Assembly: GCA_946887045.1 (NCBI GenBank)
Contig: CAMPKC010000001.1
Location: 1-64,000, forward strand
Source of the DNA: an uncultured Sphingobacteriaceae bacterium
GTDB lineage: Bacteria > Bacteroidota > Bacteroidia > Sphingobacteriales > Sphingobacteriaceae
Length of the DNA stretch: 64,000 nucleotides
Direction of reading: 5' to 3'
Numbering within the stretch: the stretch's first letter is position 1; every line of letters starts with the position of its first letter. Both the position numbers and the translations under genes were made by a program. Positions 1 to 7,933 of this stretch are shown piece by piece. The notes under the pieces are model-generated. The model saw only the letters and a program-made list of their open reading frames with translations, was not told the origin of the DNA and did no database searches.

Positions 1-103
1 TACAATTGTTTAGTAAAGCGAGGGAAAGAGAACGGGGCCGGCGATTACATTATTTATTGCTCTGATATCTTAACAAAAAAACAAACAATTTATCAGCAGC
101 TAA

Positions 104-949
104 ATGAAAACACCTTTACTTACCTTAATTTTCTCAAGTTTATTAATTTTCGGATGCAAAAAGAGTGATGACTTTTTCGCCCGGGCCCAAGATCACAATC
201 ACAATGTATCTTTTTCTGTATCAAACTTTTCTGTAAAAACAGACGATCCGACTATTGGAGCGGACAGTGTCAAAAATTTCGAATACTATATATACACAAA
301 CGAAGGGACAAGAATTCCGGCCACTGATAAAAAAATTATCAATCTGGGCCGTTCTGTAGAAATAAAAGAGAAGTTAGCACCCGGAAGTTATAAAATAGTT
401 TTTTTCTCGGCAGATCGTCCCATTGATCGTCATATATCTGATCAGCCCGGCGAGGTACCCGGCTTTATTTATGCCAATATTTTTAATGTTTATCATAAAG
501 CAATAGACATCACTGTGGGACCGGATAAAGTTAAACAGTCGGTTGTTTTGGACAAGTTAAATTCAACACTCGAAATCGATTTATTTGATCAGGTAATACC
601 CGCTAATGTCAGCAGTTTGCTAATTACATGGTACGATCATAAATATGTGGATTTTTATGGCACCTCGTTTACTCCGACACGTAAGCAAAAGAGCTTGAAG
701 ATTAACCGCGAGCACGAACAACGTAAAATAGAGAAGTTTTCTGCCTCCTTATTTAATACTGCCGCCCCCATTACCATTTATATAACTTACCTGGATAGCG
801 ATGGGAATTATGTAAACGGCCGGGAAATAGAGGAGGTAAAATGTTTCAAAAACCAAAGAACGACCATATCGGGATACCTTTTCAATCCAAATAGTCCGGA
901 ATTACAGGCAACAGTTAAATCTGAAACCGATATATTGAACGGGGCCTAA
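104..949 (+). CDS. hypothetical lipoprotein
   Basis: Exported lipoprotein of 281 residues with no recognised function. Residues 1-18 form a lipoprotein signal peptide: a charged start, a hydrophobic stretch and a lipobox LIFGC with the acylated Cys at 18, followed by KKSDD. The rest is beta-rich, polar and without repeats. Its general form (short lipoprotein, residues 30-130 reading like a beta-sandwich) recalls FimB/Mfa2-type surface proteins, but no diagnostic motif supports that. The ATG is chosen because the signal peptide begins there. A downstream hairpin at 979-1005 separates it from the convergent gene. It is not obviously linked to the carbohydrate genes. Confidence 0.75.
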   Translation: MKTPLLTLIFSSLLIFGCKKSDDFFARAQDHNHNVSFSVSNFSVKTDDPTIGADSVKNFEYYIYTNEGTRIPATDKKIINLGRSVEIKEKLAPGSYKIVFFSADRPIDRHISDQPGEVPGFIYANIFNVYHKAIDITVGPDKVKQSVVLDKLNSTLEIDLFDQVIPANVSSLLITWYDHKYVDFYGTSFTPTRKQKSLKINREHEQRKIEKFSASLFNTAAPITIYITYLDSDGNYVNGREIEEVKCFKNQRTTISGYLFNPNSPELQATVKSETDILNGA

Positions 950-978
950 CGAGAGATCGGGCAAAATCCTTAGCAAGA

Positions 979-1005
979 GATCAAGCACTTAGGTGTGCTT
1001 AGATC
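979..1005. terminator. hairpin between convergent genes
   Basis: GATC-AAGCAC, six-base loop, GTGCTT-A-GATC: a 10-bp stem with one bulged A, followed on the plus strand by TTT. It lies 30 bases after the lipoprotein stop and contains the last codons and stop of the minus-strand gene. It could terminate the plus-strand transcript. The T run is short, so termination is inferred. Confidence 0.45.
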
Positions 1006-1282
1006 TTTCCTCTTCGGCGAAGAATAATAATACACGTTGATCTACATTTTCCCAACTCCCGCTTTCATTTCTTCTTAAAGATTTGAACAACAGGGCAAAT
1101 GACGCATCGAGTTTTTTATTACAGATATGTTCAGCTTCATCCCAGGTGAAAGCCTCCAAAGCCTCTTTGGCTTCTCCGAAATACAGATATTCCTTTTCAC
1201 AAATGGAATCACCCCATATTAATTCTTCCCCATTTTTCTTACCCTCGTGAATAGTTATTTTGCCTTTATTTTGTTGAGTCAT
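989..1282 (-). CDS. hypothetical small protein
   Basis: A 97-residue soluble, acidic protein that I do not recognise. It has no signal peptide or membrane segment. The central part (about residues 35-75) is rich in Glu, Ala and Leu and should be helical. The start MTQQNKGK follows an AT-rich leader with no other in-frame ATG nearby. It converges with the lipoprotein gene, and its stop codon sits in the loop of the 979-1005 hairpin. It runs in the same direction as the BrkB-like gene upstream, 78 bases away, so the two could be co-transcribed. Confidence 0.6.
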   Translation of the reverse strand: MTQQNKGKITIHEGKKNGEELIWGDSICEKEYLYFGEAKEALEAFTWDEAEHICNKKLDASFALLFKSLRRNESGSWENVDQRVLLFFAEEERSKHT

Positions 1283-1360
1283 GCTGTTGTTTTGAATACA
1301 TCAACAAATCTTTAAAGGCTATGTTTTTTTGAAGCAATGAACTTTTTTTTTGCATGAGCT

Positions 1361-2305
1361 TCAACCTCTTCGCTCTGGATTTTGCACTATAGTATGAGCG
1401 GCATTTAACTCTTCATGAATACGTATAGCATTTTCATTCGGTTCGACTCTATGTCCGTATCTTCTGGCATAAACCTGCGTAAACTCCGCGCCAAAAAACA
1501 TGATTAAACAGGAGTAAAATACCCAAAGCAGTATCAGGATTATTGATCCTGCGGCTCCGTAAGTGGAGCCCGGCTCGGCATTACCAAAATATAAAGCAAG
1601 AGCATACTTACCAATTACAAAGAGAAGGGCGGTTATTACAGCACCTGTCCATACACTTTTCCATTCAATATTCACATCAGGTAAAAAGCGGAATAGCATA
1701 GCAAACAAGAGGGTGATAATACTGATGCTGATCAGAAAATCAACAACGTAAAAAATGTAGAGAAAAAAATCGGGCATTCGTTCTTCTACCCAGCCGCTCA
1801 GAGCTGTAAGAGCGGCAGTAATAACGAGCGAAATAAGCAACAAAAAGCCTATAGTCAAAACAACACCAAAAGAAACGGCCCGGGCTCTTATCAGCATTTT
1901 TAATCCCGATTTATCAGGATTAATCTTTACTTCCCAAATGCGATTTAAAGCTTTTTGCAATGCTATAAAAACCCCGGTGGCCCCAAATAACAGGGTGGCA
2001 ACTCCAATCACCAGAGCGATCCCACTATTCCCTTGTTGGTAAGAACTTGCAATCATGCCCTGAATATCCTTAGCCGAATCGGGGCCAATCATTCCACCGA
2101 TCTGACTACTAATCTGATCCTGAACCGCTTTCTGACCGAAAGCGATCCCGGCGATAGTTACAATGATGATAAGTAACGCAGGTAGGGAAAAAATGGAATA
2201 ATAGGCTACAATCGCGCTCTGATCAAAAGGCTCGTCGTCTACCCAATCCTTATATGTCTCCTTTACCAGCGAGGGAATATCTTTAATCCTGAATATACTT
2301 TCCAT
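1361..2305 (-). CDS. YihY/virulence factor BrkB family membrane protein
   Basis: Integral membrane protein of the YihY/BrkB family (formerly misnamed ribonuclease BN). The exact transport or envelope role of the family is unsettled. From the ATG at 2305 it has 314 residues. The N-terminus is cytoplasmic and includes DDEPFDQSAIVAYYSIFSLPA, which is characteristic of the family, followed by about six hydrophobic segments and a polar, charged C-terminal tail. The open frame extends to an ATG at 2341, but the 12 extra residues (FCVVQFQNICQ) are unlike the family, so the start at MESIFRIKD is preferred. It is monocistronic or paired with the small gene downstream. The 264 bases before the next divergent gene hold no other gene. 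Confidence 0.85.
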   Translation of the reverse strand: MESIFRIKDIPSLVKETYKDWVDDEPFDQSAIVAYYSIFSLPALLIIIVTIAGIAFGQKAVQDQISSQIGGMIGPDSAKDIQGMIASSYQQGNSGIALVIGVATLLFGATGVFIALQKALNRIWEVKINPDKSGLKMLIRARAVSFGVVLTIGFLLLISLVITAALTALSGWVEERMPDFFLYIFYVVDFLISISIITLLFAMLFRFLPDVNIEWKSVWTGAVITALLFVIGKYALALYFGNAEPGSTYGAAGSIILILLWVFYSCLIMFFGAEFTQVYARRYGHRVEPNENAIRIHEELNAAHTIVQNPERRG

Positions 2306-2538
2306 TTGACAGATGTTTTGAAATTGAACGACACAAAACAAACGATGTTTGAAGAAATTAATATTTAGGTATTTAACAAAAAGATGGAGTTTTTTCAGGA
2401 ATCTGAATTATTTACTGTTTAGCACTCAAATCCGTCGAACGCAAACAAAATCATTTAAATACTATTATATATTAATAAGTTTTCAAAGATGCGACAGGAC
2501 AGTGAATTGTGATGCACTGTTATTTTAAGTTCACGAAG

Positions 2539-2546
2539 TAGATTTG
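2539..2546 (+). promoter_or_regulatory. putative -7 box for the response regulator gene
   Basis: TAGATTTG matches the Bacteroidota -7 consensus TAnnTTTG and lies 59 bases before the response regulator ATG. I see no good TTTG -33 element at the expected spacing, so this is a candidate only. Confidence 0.35.
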
Positions 2547-2605
2547 AATGAGGCTATATAAAAAAAGGAGCTATCCCTGCTCATCACATCTTGTTATAAC
2601 ATTCG

Positions 2606-2965
2606 ATGAAGAAAAAAAAAGTATTGATAATTGATGATGATGTTTCTTGTCTCGATGTCATGCAAATCGTTGTTAATGACCTCGGCTGCGAAACGTTCAC
2701 TTTTACAACATGGAAATCGGATACCATTCAAGACATCATAGATATTGCGCCTGATATTATTATTCTGGACGAATGGCTGGTAGGCGTTAAGGGAAGTGAA
2801 CTTTGCATCATTTTAAAATCGATTAATCAGCTTAGGAGTATACCGGTTATTCTGATATCGGGCGTGGATGGTTTAGCGCAAATTGCAAAAAAATCTTCTG
2901 CAGACGGGTATATCGAAAAGCCTTTTGATATATACGAGATTGAAAAGCATATACTCCGTTTTTAA
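2606..2965 (+). CDS. single-domain response regulator (CheY-like receiver)
   Basis: A stand-alone phosphoreceiver domain of 119 residues with no output domain. The acidic pocket D10-D12, phospho-acceptor D55 (in IIILDEW), switch residue S85 (LISG) and conserved K105 (YIEKPF) are all present, so it should be phosphorylatable. The length matches CheY-type proteins. No histidine kinase is adjacent. It would act by binding a partner protein, by receiving phosphate from an unlinked hybrid kinase, or in a phosphorelay. The next gene is treS, 226 bases downstream on the same strand, but nothing ties the two together. The ATG is the only reasonable start, with the KKKKVLIIDDD core beginning at residue 2. 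Confidence 0.9.
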   Translation: MKKKKVLIIDDDVSCLDVMQIVVNDLGCETFTFTTWKSDTIQDIIDIAPDIIILDEWLVGVKGSELCIILKSINQLRSIPVILISGVDGLAQIAKKSSADGYIEKPFDIYEIEKHILRF

Positions 2966-3191
2966 TCAATCCATGGCCCATCAAAATCCATAAATTTACT
3001 CAATACCAGCACTTTACTCTCCTTATTCCCAGTTAGTGCAATACATTTACCCTGTGTTACAATTCAATAAATTGTGAAACTTTTCATGTTGGCCAAAGTT
3101 GTCTAGTCAGTATTGAATCATCCTGGTTGAGCTTAATCCATACGCCAGGCCGGTACACCTATTTAAAGTTGAAAAGAATTTAAAAGTGTAG

Positions 3192-6100
3192 ATGTCTGAG
3201 AAAGAAACAATGGATGATAATCTTCTTTGGTATAAAGATGCTATAATATATGAACTGCATATAAAGGCCTTTCGCGACGGGAACGGAGATGGAATAGGTG
3301 ATTTCGAAGGGTTGCTGGAGAAGCTGGATTACCTTCTGGATCTGGGAGTTACCGCAATCTGGCTGCTGCCTTTTTATCCCTCACCGCTTAAAGATGACGG
3401 ATATGACATTGCCGATTATTATAAAATAAATCCCGCCTACGGGGATTTAAAGCAGTTTAAACAGCTTTTGAAGGAGGCACACCAACGGAATCTGAAAGTA
3501 ATCACCGAGCTGGTCATCAACCACACTTCCGATCAGCATCCATGGTTTCAACGGGCGCGTAAGGCGCCGAAAGACTCAAATGCCCGAAAATTTTATGTTT
3601 GGACAGATGATCCGAACAGGTACAAAGATGTACGGATAATATTTCAGGACTATGAAAAATCCAACTGGACCTGGGACCCTGTCGCTCAACAATATTACTG
3701 GCATCGCTTTTTCCATCACCAGCCTGATTTAAATTATGACAACCCGCAGGTGCAGGAAGAAATTTTCAAGTTTCTTGACCACTGGTGTAAAATGGGAGTC
3801 GATGGATTCAGACTGGACGCCGTACCTTATCTTTTTGAAAGAGAAGGTACAAACGGAGAAAATCTTCCGGAAACGCATGCATTTTTAAAAAAGCTGCGAA
3901 AATGGGTTGATGAAAACTACCCGGGAACACTACTTTTAGCCGAAGCCAATATGTGGCCCGAGGATTCTGCCGCCTATTTTGGCACAGGCGACGAATGTCA
4001 GATGAATTATCATTTTCCGGTTATGCCCCGCATGTTTATGGCCCTGCAGATGGAAGACCGCAATCCCATCACCGATATTTTCGAGCAAACTCCTGCAATC
4101 CCTGACACTTGTCAATGGGCGATGTTTCTCAGAAATCATGATGAGTTAACTCTTGAAATGGTGACCGACGAAGAGCGCGATTATATGTACAAAGCTTATG
4201 TTAAAGATCCAAAAGCTAGAATTAATCTCGGCATCAGACACAGGCTTGCTCCTTTATTAGCTAACAACAGACGGAAGATTGAATTGCTCAACTTTCTGCT
4301 TTTTACTTTCCCCGGAACTCCTGTTTTATACTACGGCGATGAAATTGGCATGGGTGACAACTTCTACCTGGGCGACCGCGATGGTGTGCGAACGCCAATG
4401 CAATGGACAGCAGAAAGGAACGCAGGGTTTTCGAGTAGCAACCCTCATCAACTTTATCTTCCACTGATACTTGATCCCGAATTTCAGCATGAGTCGGTAA
4501 ATGTTGAACTTCAATCTCACAATACCTCGTCTTTGTTGTGGTGGATGAAGCGCATTATTAGCACAAGGAAAAAGTACAAGGCATTTAGCAGAGGAGATAT
4601 GAAATTTATTACTGCTGAAAATTCGAAAGTGCTGGTATTTGTGCGCAGCTACGAAGAGGAAATCATATTGGTTGTTGCGAGTCTCTCCCGCTACTCACAA
4701 CCCGTAGAAGTGAATCTTAACGAATTTAAAGGTTATCAGCCAGTTGAAATCGTAAGTAAAAATAAATTTCCGCTAATTAAAGAAGGTGTTCCATATTTCT
4801 TTACCCTCGAGCCATATTCTTGCAATGCATTTGTCCTGGAAAAAATTCATCCCGAAATAAACCATATTAACGATCTGCCAATTATTCAGCTTCAGCGATG
4901 GAAAGATATCGTACAGCCACAAATACTTGAAAAGCTTGAAACTATTGTTCTTCCGGATTATTTAATGAAGATCAAATGGTTCGGCGGCAGAGGAAAAGGG
5001 ATAGAAAATATCCGTGTTCTGAACTACGCACCAATGGCTTTAGCGGATAATTCAGCTTTTTTCGTGCTTTTTGAAGTAAGCTACCGCAACGGCTTGCCCG
5101 AAATGTACCAGATACCTGTTGCATTTGGAAAAGATCATTTTGCCGATGAGGTAAAATCTAATTGTCCGCAGGCAGTATTAGCCCGCATTAAAATTGCTGA
5201 CGACGAAGGAGTTTTATACGATGCAATTTATGGCCGGGAACTTCAGAATGCCTTTATTCTGAGTATGGCCAATAACCACAACATCCTCTTGAAGAACAGC
5301 GAGATAAAATTCAATGGAAGTAAATTGATCAAACAACATGTAGAAGAGGTTGATAAAATTAAAACAAAAATCCTATCAGGAGAACAAAACAACACTTCGC
5401 TTTCCTACGATAATAAATTTTATCTGAAATTATATCGCAAGGTTGACCGGGCAATTAATCCCGAGGTTGAAATAAACAAATTTTTAACTAACCGTACAAA
5501 CTTCAAAAACATCCCTGCTTTTATCGGAACTATTGAATGGGAAACTGGTAAAGATTTGATGATTCTGGGGCTGATGCAGGAAATGGTAGAAAACAATGGT
5601 AATTCCTGGGATTATATGCTCGACCGGCTGGGAGATTTTAACGAAATGGTTTTGCAAAGCGAAAAAAAAACCGTTCTTCCAGAACTTCGGGGAAGTCTTA
5701 CCGAACCGATAATTTTTGATGATGTTCCAGCTGAAATAAAAATATTTTTAGAAATCCCACTGGTAGAAAGAACAAGCTTGCTCGGACAGAGAACGGCAGA
5801 AATGCATATAGCATTAGCATCAATAGATCATCCTGATTTTAAGCCTGAAGAATTTTCGTTGCATTACCAACGATCGTTGTACTCCTCCCTTCAATCGCTT
5901 GTTAGAAGTACCTTTCAGAACTTGAACAAAAATTACAAAAATCTACCGGACTATATAATAAATGAAGCGGAAGAGCTGCTGACCATGAAGGATGGAATAC
6001 TTGAATTCTTAAAAGGAATTTACAGGAAGAAAATTAATGCCAAAAAAATACGAATCCATGGAAATTATCACCTTGGCCAAACTTTGTTTACCGGCAAAGA

Positions 6101-6521
6101 CTTTATAATTCTGGATTTCGAAAGCGAGCCAGGATTGACGTATAGTGAACGCCGGCTAAAACGTTCGCCTATGCGGGATGTAGCCGGGATGATTCGGTCT
6201 CTTCAATATGCTGCTTATGGAAGCTTATTTTTAGACAATCAAATCAGATCTGAAGACATTAATACTCTTTTACCCTACGCCGAGCAATGGTATCACTATA
6301 TGAGTGGTTTCTTTATGGATGGATATTTGAAAACCATAAGAAAAACTGATGTAATTACAAAAGACAAAGAGGATAACGAACTATTGCTGGAAACCTTTTT
6401 ATTACAAAGAGCAATCTATGAATTGGACTACGAGATTAACAACCGACCGGATTGGACGACGATTCCGTTACGAGGGATTAAAGCAATATTAAAATCGAAC
6501 CACGTTGAAACAGCCGATTAA
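3192..6521 (+). CDS. treS: trehalose synthase / maltokinase fusion
   Basis: Bifunctional cytoplasmic enzyme of 1109 residues. The N-terminal GH13 domain (about 1-550) interconverts maltose and trehalose. The C-terminal maltokinase domain (about 590-1100) phosphorylates maltose to maltose 1-phosphate with ATP, feeding glycogen-like glucan synthesis by the GlgE route where that exists. GH13 catalytic residues are visible: nucleophile D209 (GFRLDA), acid/base E251 (LAEAN) and transition-state D317 (RNHDEL). The start YKDAIIYELHIKAF is typical of TreS. In the kinase half, HGNYHLGQ and ILDFESEP are the catalytic and metal-binding motifs of the maltokinase fold. Such fusions are common. The MBL/rhodanese gene follows 39 bases downstream. 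The gene is separate from the minus-strand sugar locus. Confidence 0.95.
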   Translation: MSEKETMDDNLLWYKDAIIYELHIKAFRDGNGDGIGDFEGLLEKLDYLLDLGVTAIWLLPFYPSPLKDDGYDIADYYKINPAYGDLKQFKQLLKEAHQRNLKVITELVINHTSDQHPWFQRARKAPKDSNARKFYVWTDDPNRYKDVRIIFQDYEKSNWTWDPVAQQYYWHRFFHHQPDLNYDNPQVQEEIFKFLDHWCKMGVDGFRLDAVPYLFEREGTNGENLPETHAFLKKLRKWVDENYPGTLLLAEANMWPEDSAAYFGTGDECQMNYHFPVMPRMFMALQMEDRNPITDIFEQTPAIPDTCQWAMFLRNHDELTLEMVTDEERDYMYKAYVKDPKARINLGIRHRLAPLLANNRRKIELLNFLLFTFPGTPVLYYGDEIGMGDNFYLGDRDGVRTPMQWTAERNAGFSSSNPHQLYLPLILDPEFQHESVNVELQSHNTSSLLWWMKRIISTRKKYKAFSRGDMKFITAENSKVLVFVRSYEEEIILVVASLSRYSQPVEVNLNEFKGYQPVEIVSKNKFPLIKEGVPYFFTLEPYSCNAFVLEKIHPEINHINDLPIIQLQRWKDIVQPQILEKLETIVLPDYLMKIKWFGGRGKGIENIRVLNYAPMALADNSAFFVLFEVSYRNGLPEMYQIPVAFGKDHFADEVKSNCPQAVLARIKIADDEGVLYDAIYGRELQNAFILSMANNHNILLKNSEIKFNGSKLIKQHVEEVDKIKTKILSGEQNNTSLSYDNKFYLKLYRKVDRAINPEVEINKFLTNRTNFKNIPAFIGTIEWETGKDLMILGLMQEMVENNGNSWDYMLDRLGDFNEMVLQSEKKTVLPELRGSLTEPIIFDDVPAEIKIFLEIPLVERTSLLGQRTAEMHIALASIDHPDFKPEEFSLHYQRSLYSSLQSLVRSTFQNLNKNYKNLPDYIINEAEELLTMKDGILEFLKGIYRKKINAKKIRIHGNYHLGQTLFTGKDFIILDFESEPGLTYSERRLKRSPMRDVAGMIRSLQYAAYGSLFLDNQIRSEDINTLLPYAEQWYHYMSGFFMDGYLKTIRKTDVITKDKEDNELLLETFLLQRAIYELDYEINNRPDWTTIPLRGIKAILKSNHVETAD

Positions 6522-6560
6522 ATGAGACCGAAATACACGCCAGACAAAGACTAATAAGTT

Positions 6561-7928
6561 ATGAAAATAAAACAATTTGAAGACAAGAATTTAGCTCAAT
6601 ATAGCTATGCTATTTTGAGCGATGGCAAAAAACAGATAGCACTAATCGATCCTGCCCGCAATCCGGATCCATATTACAATTTCGCAAAGGAGAATGGAGC
6701 AGAGATTATAGCAGTAATTGAAACACACCCTCACGCTGATTTTGTAAGCAGTCACCTGGAAATACATAACTCCCGGGGAGCTATAATCTACGCAAGTAAA
6801 TTGATGAAAGCTACCTTCCCTTTTGAGGAATTTGACGAAGGCAATATCCTCGAAATTGGAGAGATTAAATTAAAAGCGCTAAATACTCCAGGCCATTCTC
6901 CCGACAGCATTTGTATCCTGCTTGAACATGAGGGTAAAGATAAAGCACTTTTTTCAGGCGATACTTTATTCATCGGCGACTGCGGTCGTCCTGATTTAAG
7001 AGAATCGGGAGGAGAAGCGGACTCCTTACGGGAAAAGCTTGCCAAGAACATGTATTTTTCTCTCAGGAACAAACTATTAACATTAGATAATGAAGTTTTA
7101 CTTTATCCCGGACACGGTGCCGGAACTCTTTGCGGCAAAGCCCTTAGCGAGGCGAACAGCAGCACTCTCGGAGCAGAAAAGATCAGCAATTGGTCGCTGC
7201 AGGAAATGCCTGAAGAGCAATTTGTGGAGGAACTCACTGCAGATCTTCCGTTTATTCCGGCTTACTTTCCATACAATGTAGAACTAAACAAAAAAGGCGC
7301 AACTCCATTTTCAGTTAGTACCGAACGAGTGCGAATAGCAGATCCGGTGAAGGATAAAGAAACTGCTGGCCGTTTAAAAGAAGATCTATGGATTGTTGAT
7401 GTAAGAGATGATAAAACATTTAAAAAGGGACACTTATCTCATTCGTTAAATATTATGGATGGCGAAAAGTTCGAAACATGGTTGGGTAGTATAATAAGAC
7501 CCGGAGAACGGTTTTATCTGGCTGCGCAAAACATCGAACAATTAAAACGAATGATAGACAGAGCGGCGGCGATCGGCTATGAATCACAAATTGAGGAAGC
7601 TTTTATTGTGGATTATACCGAACAGGAAAACAATCTCTTGAATTTACAACACTTTAAAGAACAGCCTCAGGATTACACTATTGTGGATGTACGAAATCCG
7701 TCGGAAGTGAAGGAAAAAAAGATTTTCACTTCAGGCCTTGCGATTCCTTTAGCGGAACTGCGCGACAGGATAAAAGAAATTCCAACCAACAAACCAATCG
7801 CAGTACATTGCGCCGGCGGCTACAGGAGCGCTGCAGCCAGCTCAATTATATCAAGCGAACTTGAAGGAAAAACTAATGTGTATGACATCGGCGAGGCGAT
7901 AACTGAGTTTCAAGAAACAGAGGTATAG
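6561..7928 (+). CDS. MBL-fold hydrolase with two rhodanese domains
   Basis: Cytoplasmic protein of 455 residues in the family of persulfide-dioxygenase-like metallo-beta-lactamase/rhodanese fusions, which handle sulfane sulfur. The MBL domain (1-250) has H56-x-H58-x-D60, H112 (TPGHSPDS) and D134 (FSGDTLF). The position after D60 is Phe rather than the His of the classical HxHxDH motif, a variant I know from this subfamily. Rhodanese 1 (about 270-350) has no active-site Cys and is probably structural. Rhodanese 2 (about 360-450) has C417 in VHCAGGYRSA and should be active. The gene lies 39 bases after treS. Its stop is five bases from the stop of the convergent DUF5703 gene, with no hairpin between them. 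Confidence 0.88.
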   Translation: MKIKQFEDKNLAQYSYAILSDGKKQIALIDPARNPDPYYNFAKENGAEIIAVIETHPHADFVSSHLEIHNSRGAIIYASKLMKATFPFEEFDEGNILEIGEIKLKALNTPGHSPDSICILLEHEGKDKALFSGDTLFIGDCGRPDLRESGGEADSLREKLAKNMYFSLRNKLLTLDNEVLLYPGHGAGTLCGKALSEANSSTLGAEKISNWSLQEMPEEQFVEELTADLPFIPAYFPYNVELNKKGATPFSVSTERVRIADPVKDKETAGRLKEDLWIVDVRDDKTFKKGHLSHSLNIMDGEKFETWLGSIIRPGERFYLAAQNIEQLKRMIDRAAAIGYESQIEEAFIVDYTEQENNLLNLQHFKEQPQDYTIVDVRNPSEVKEKKIFTSGLAIPLAELRDRIKEIPTNKPIAVHCAGGYRSAAASSIISSELEGKTNVYDIGEAITEFQETEV

Positions 7929-7933
7929 TTCAT

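Noticed and set aside
1..168. A frame open from the window edge to a TGA at 166, overlapping the lipoprotein start
   Set aside because: It would overlap a convincing lipoprotein signal peptide by 65 bases, and its last third is simply the shifted reading of that gene. The first 35 codons could still be the end of a cut gene, but support is too weak.
2305..2341. Upstream start for the BrkB-like protein
   Set aside because: The extra 12 residues do not resemble the family N-terminus, which starts a few residues before the FRIKDIP segment.
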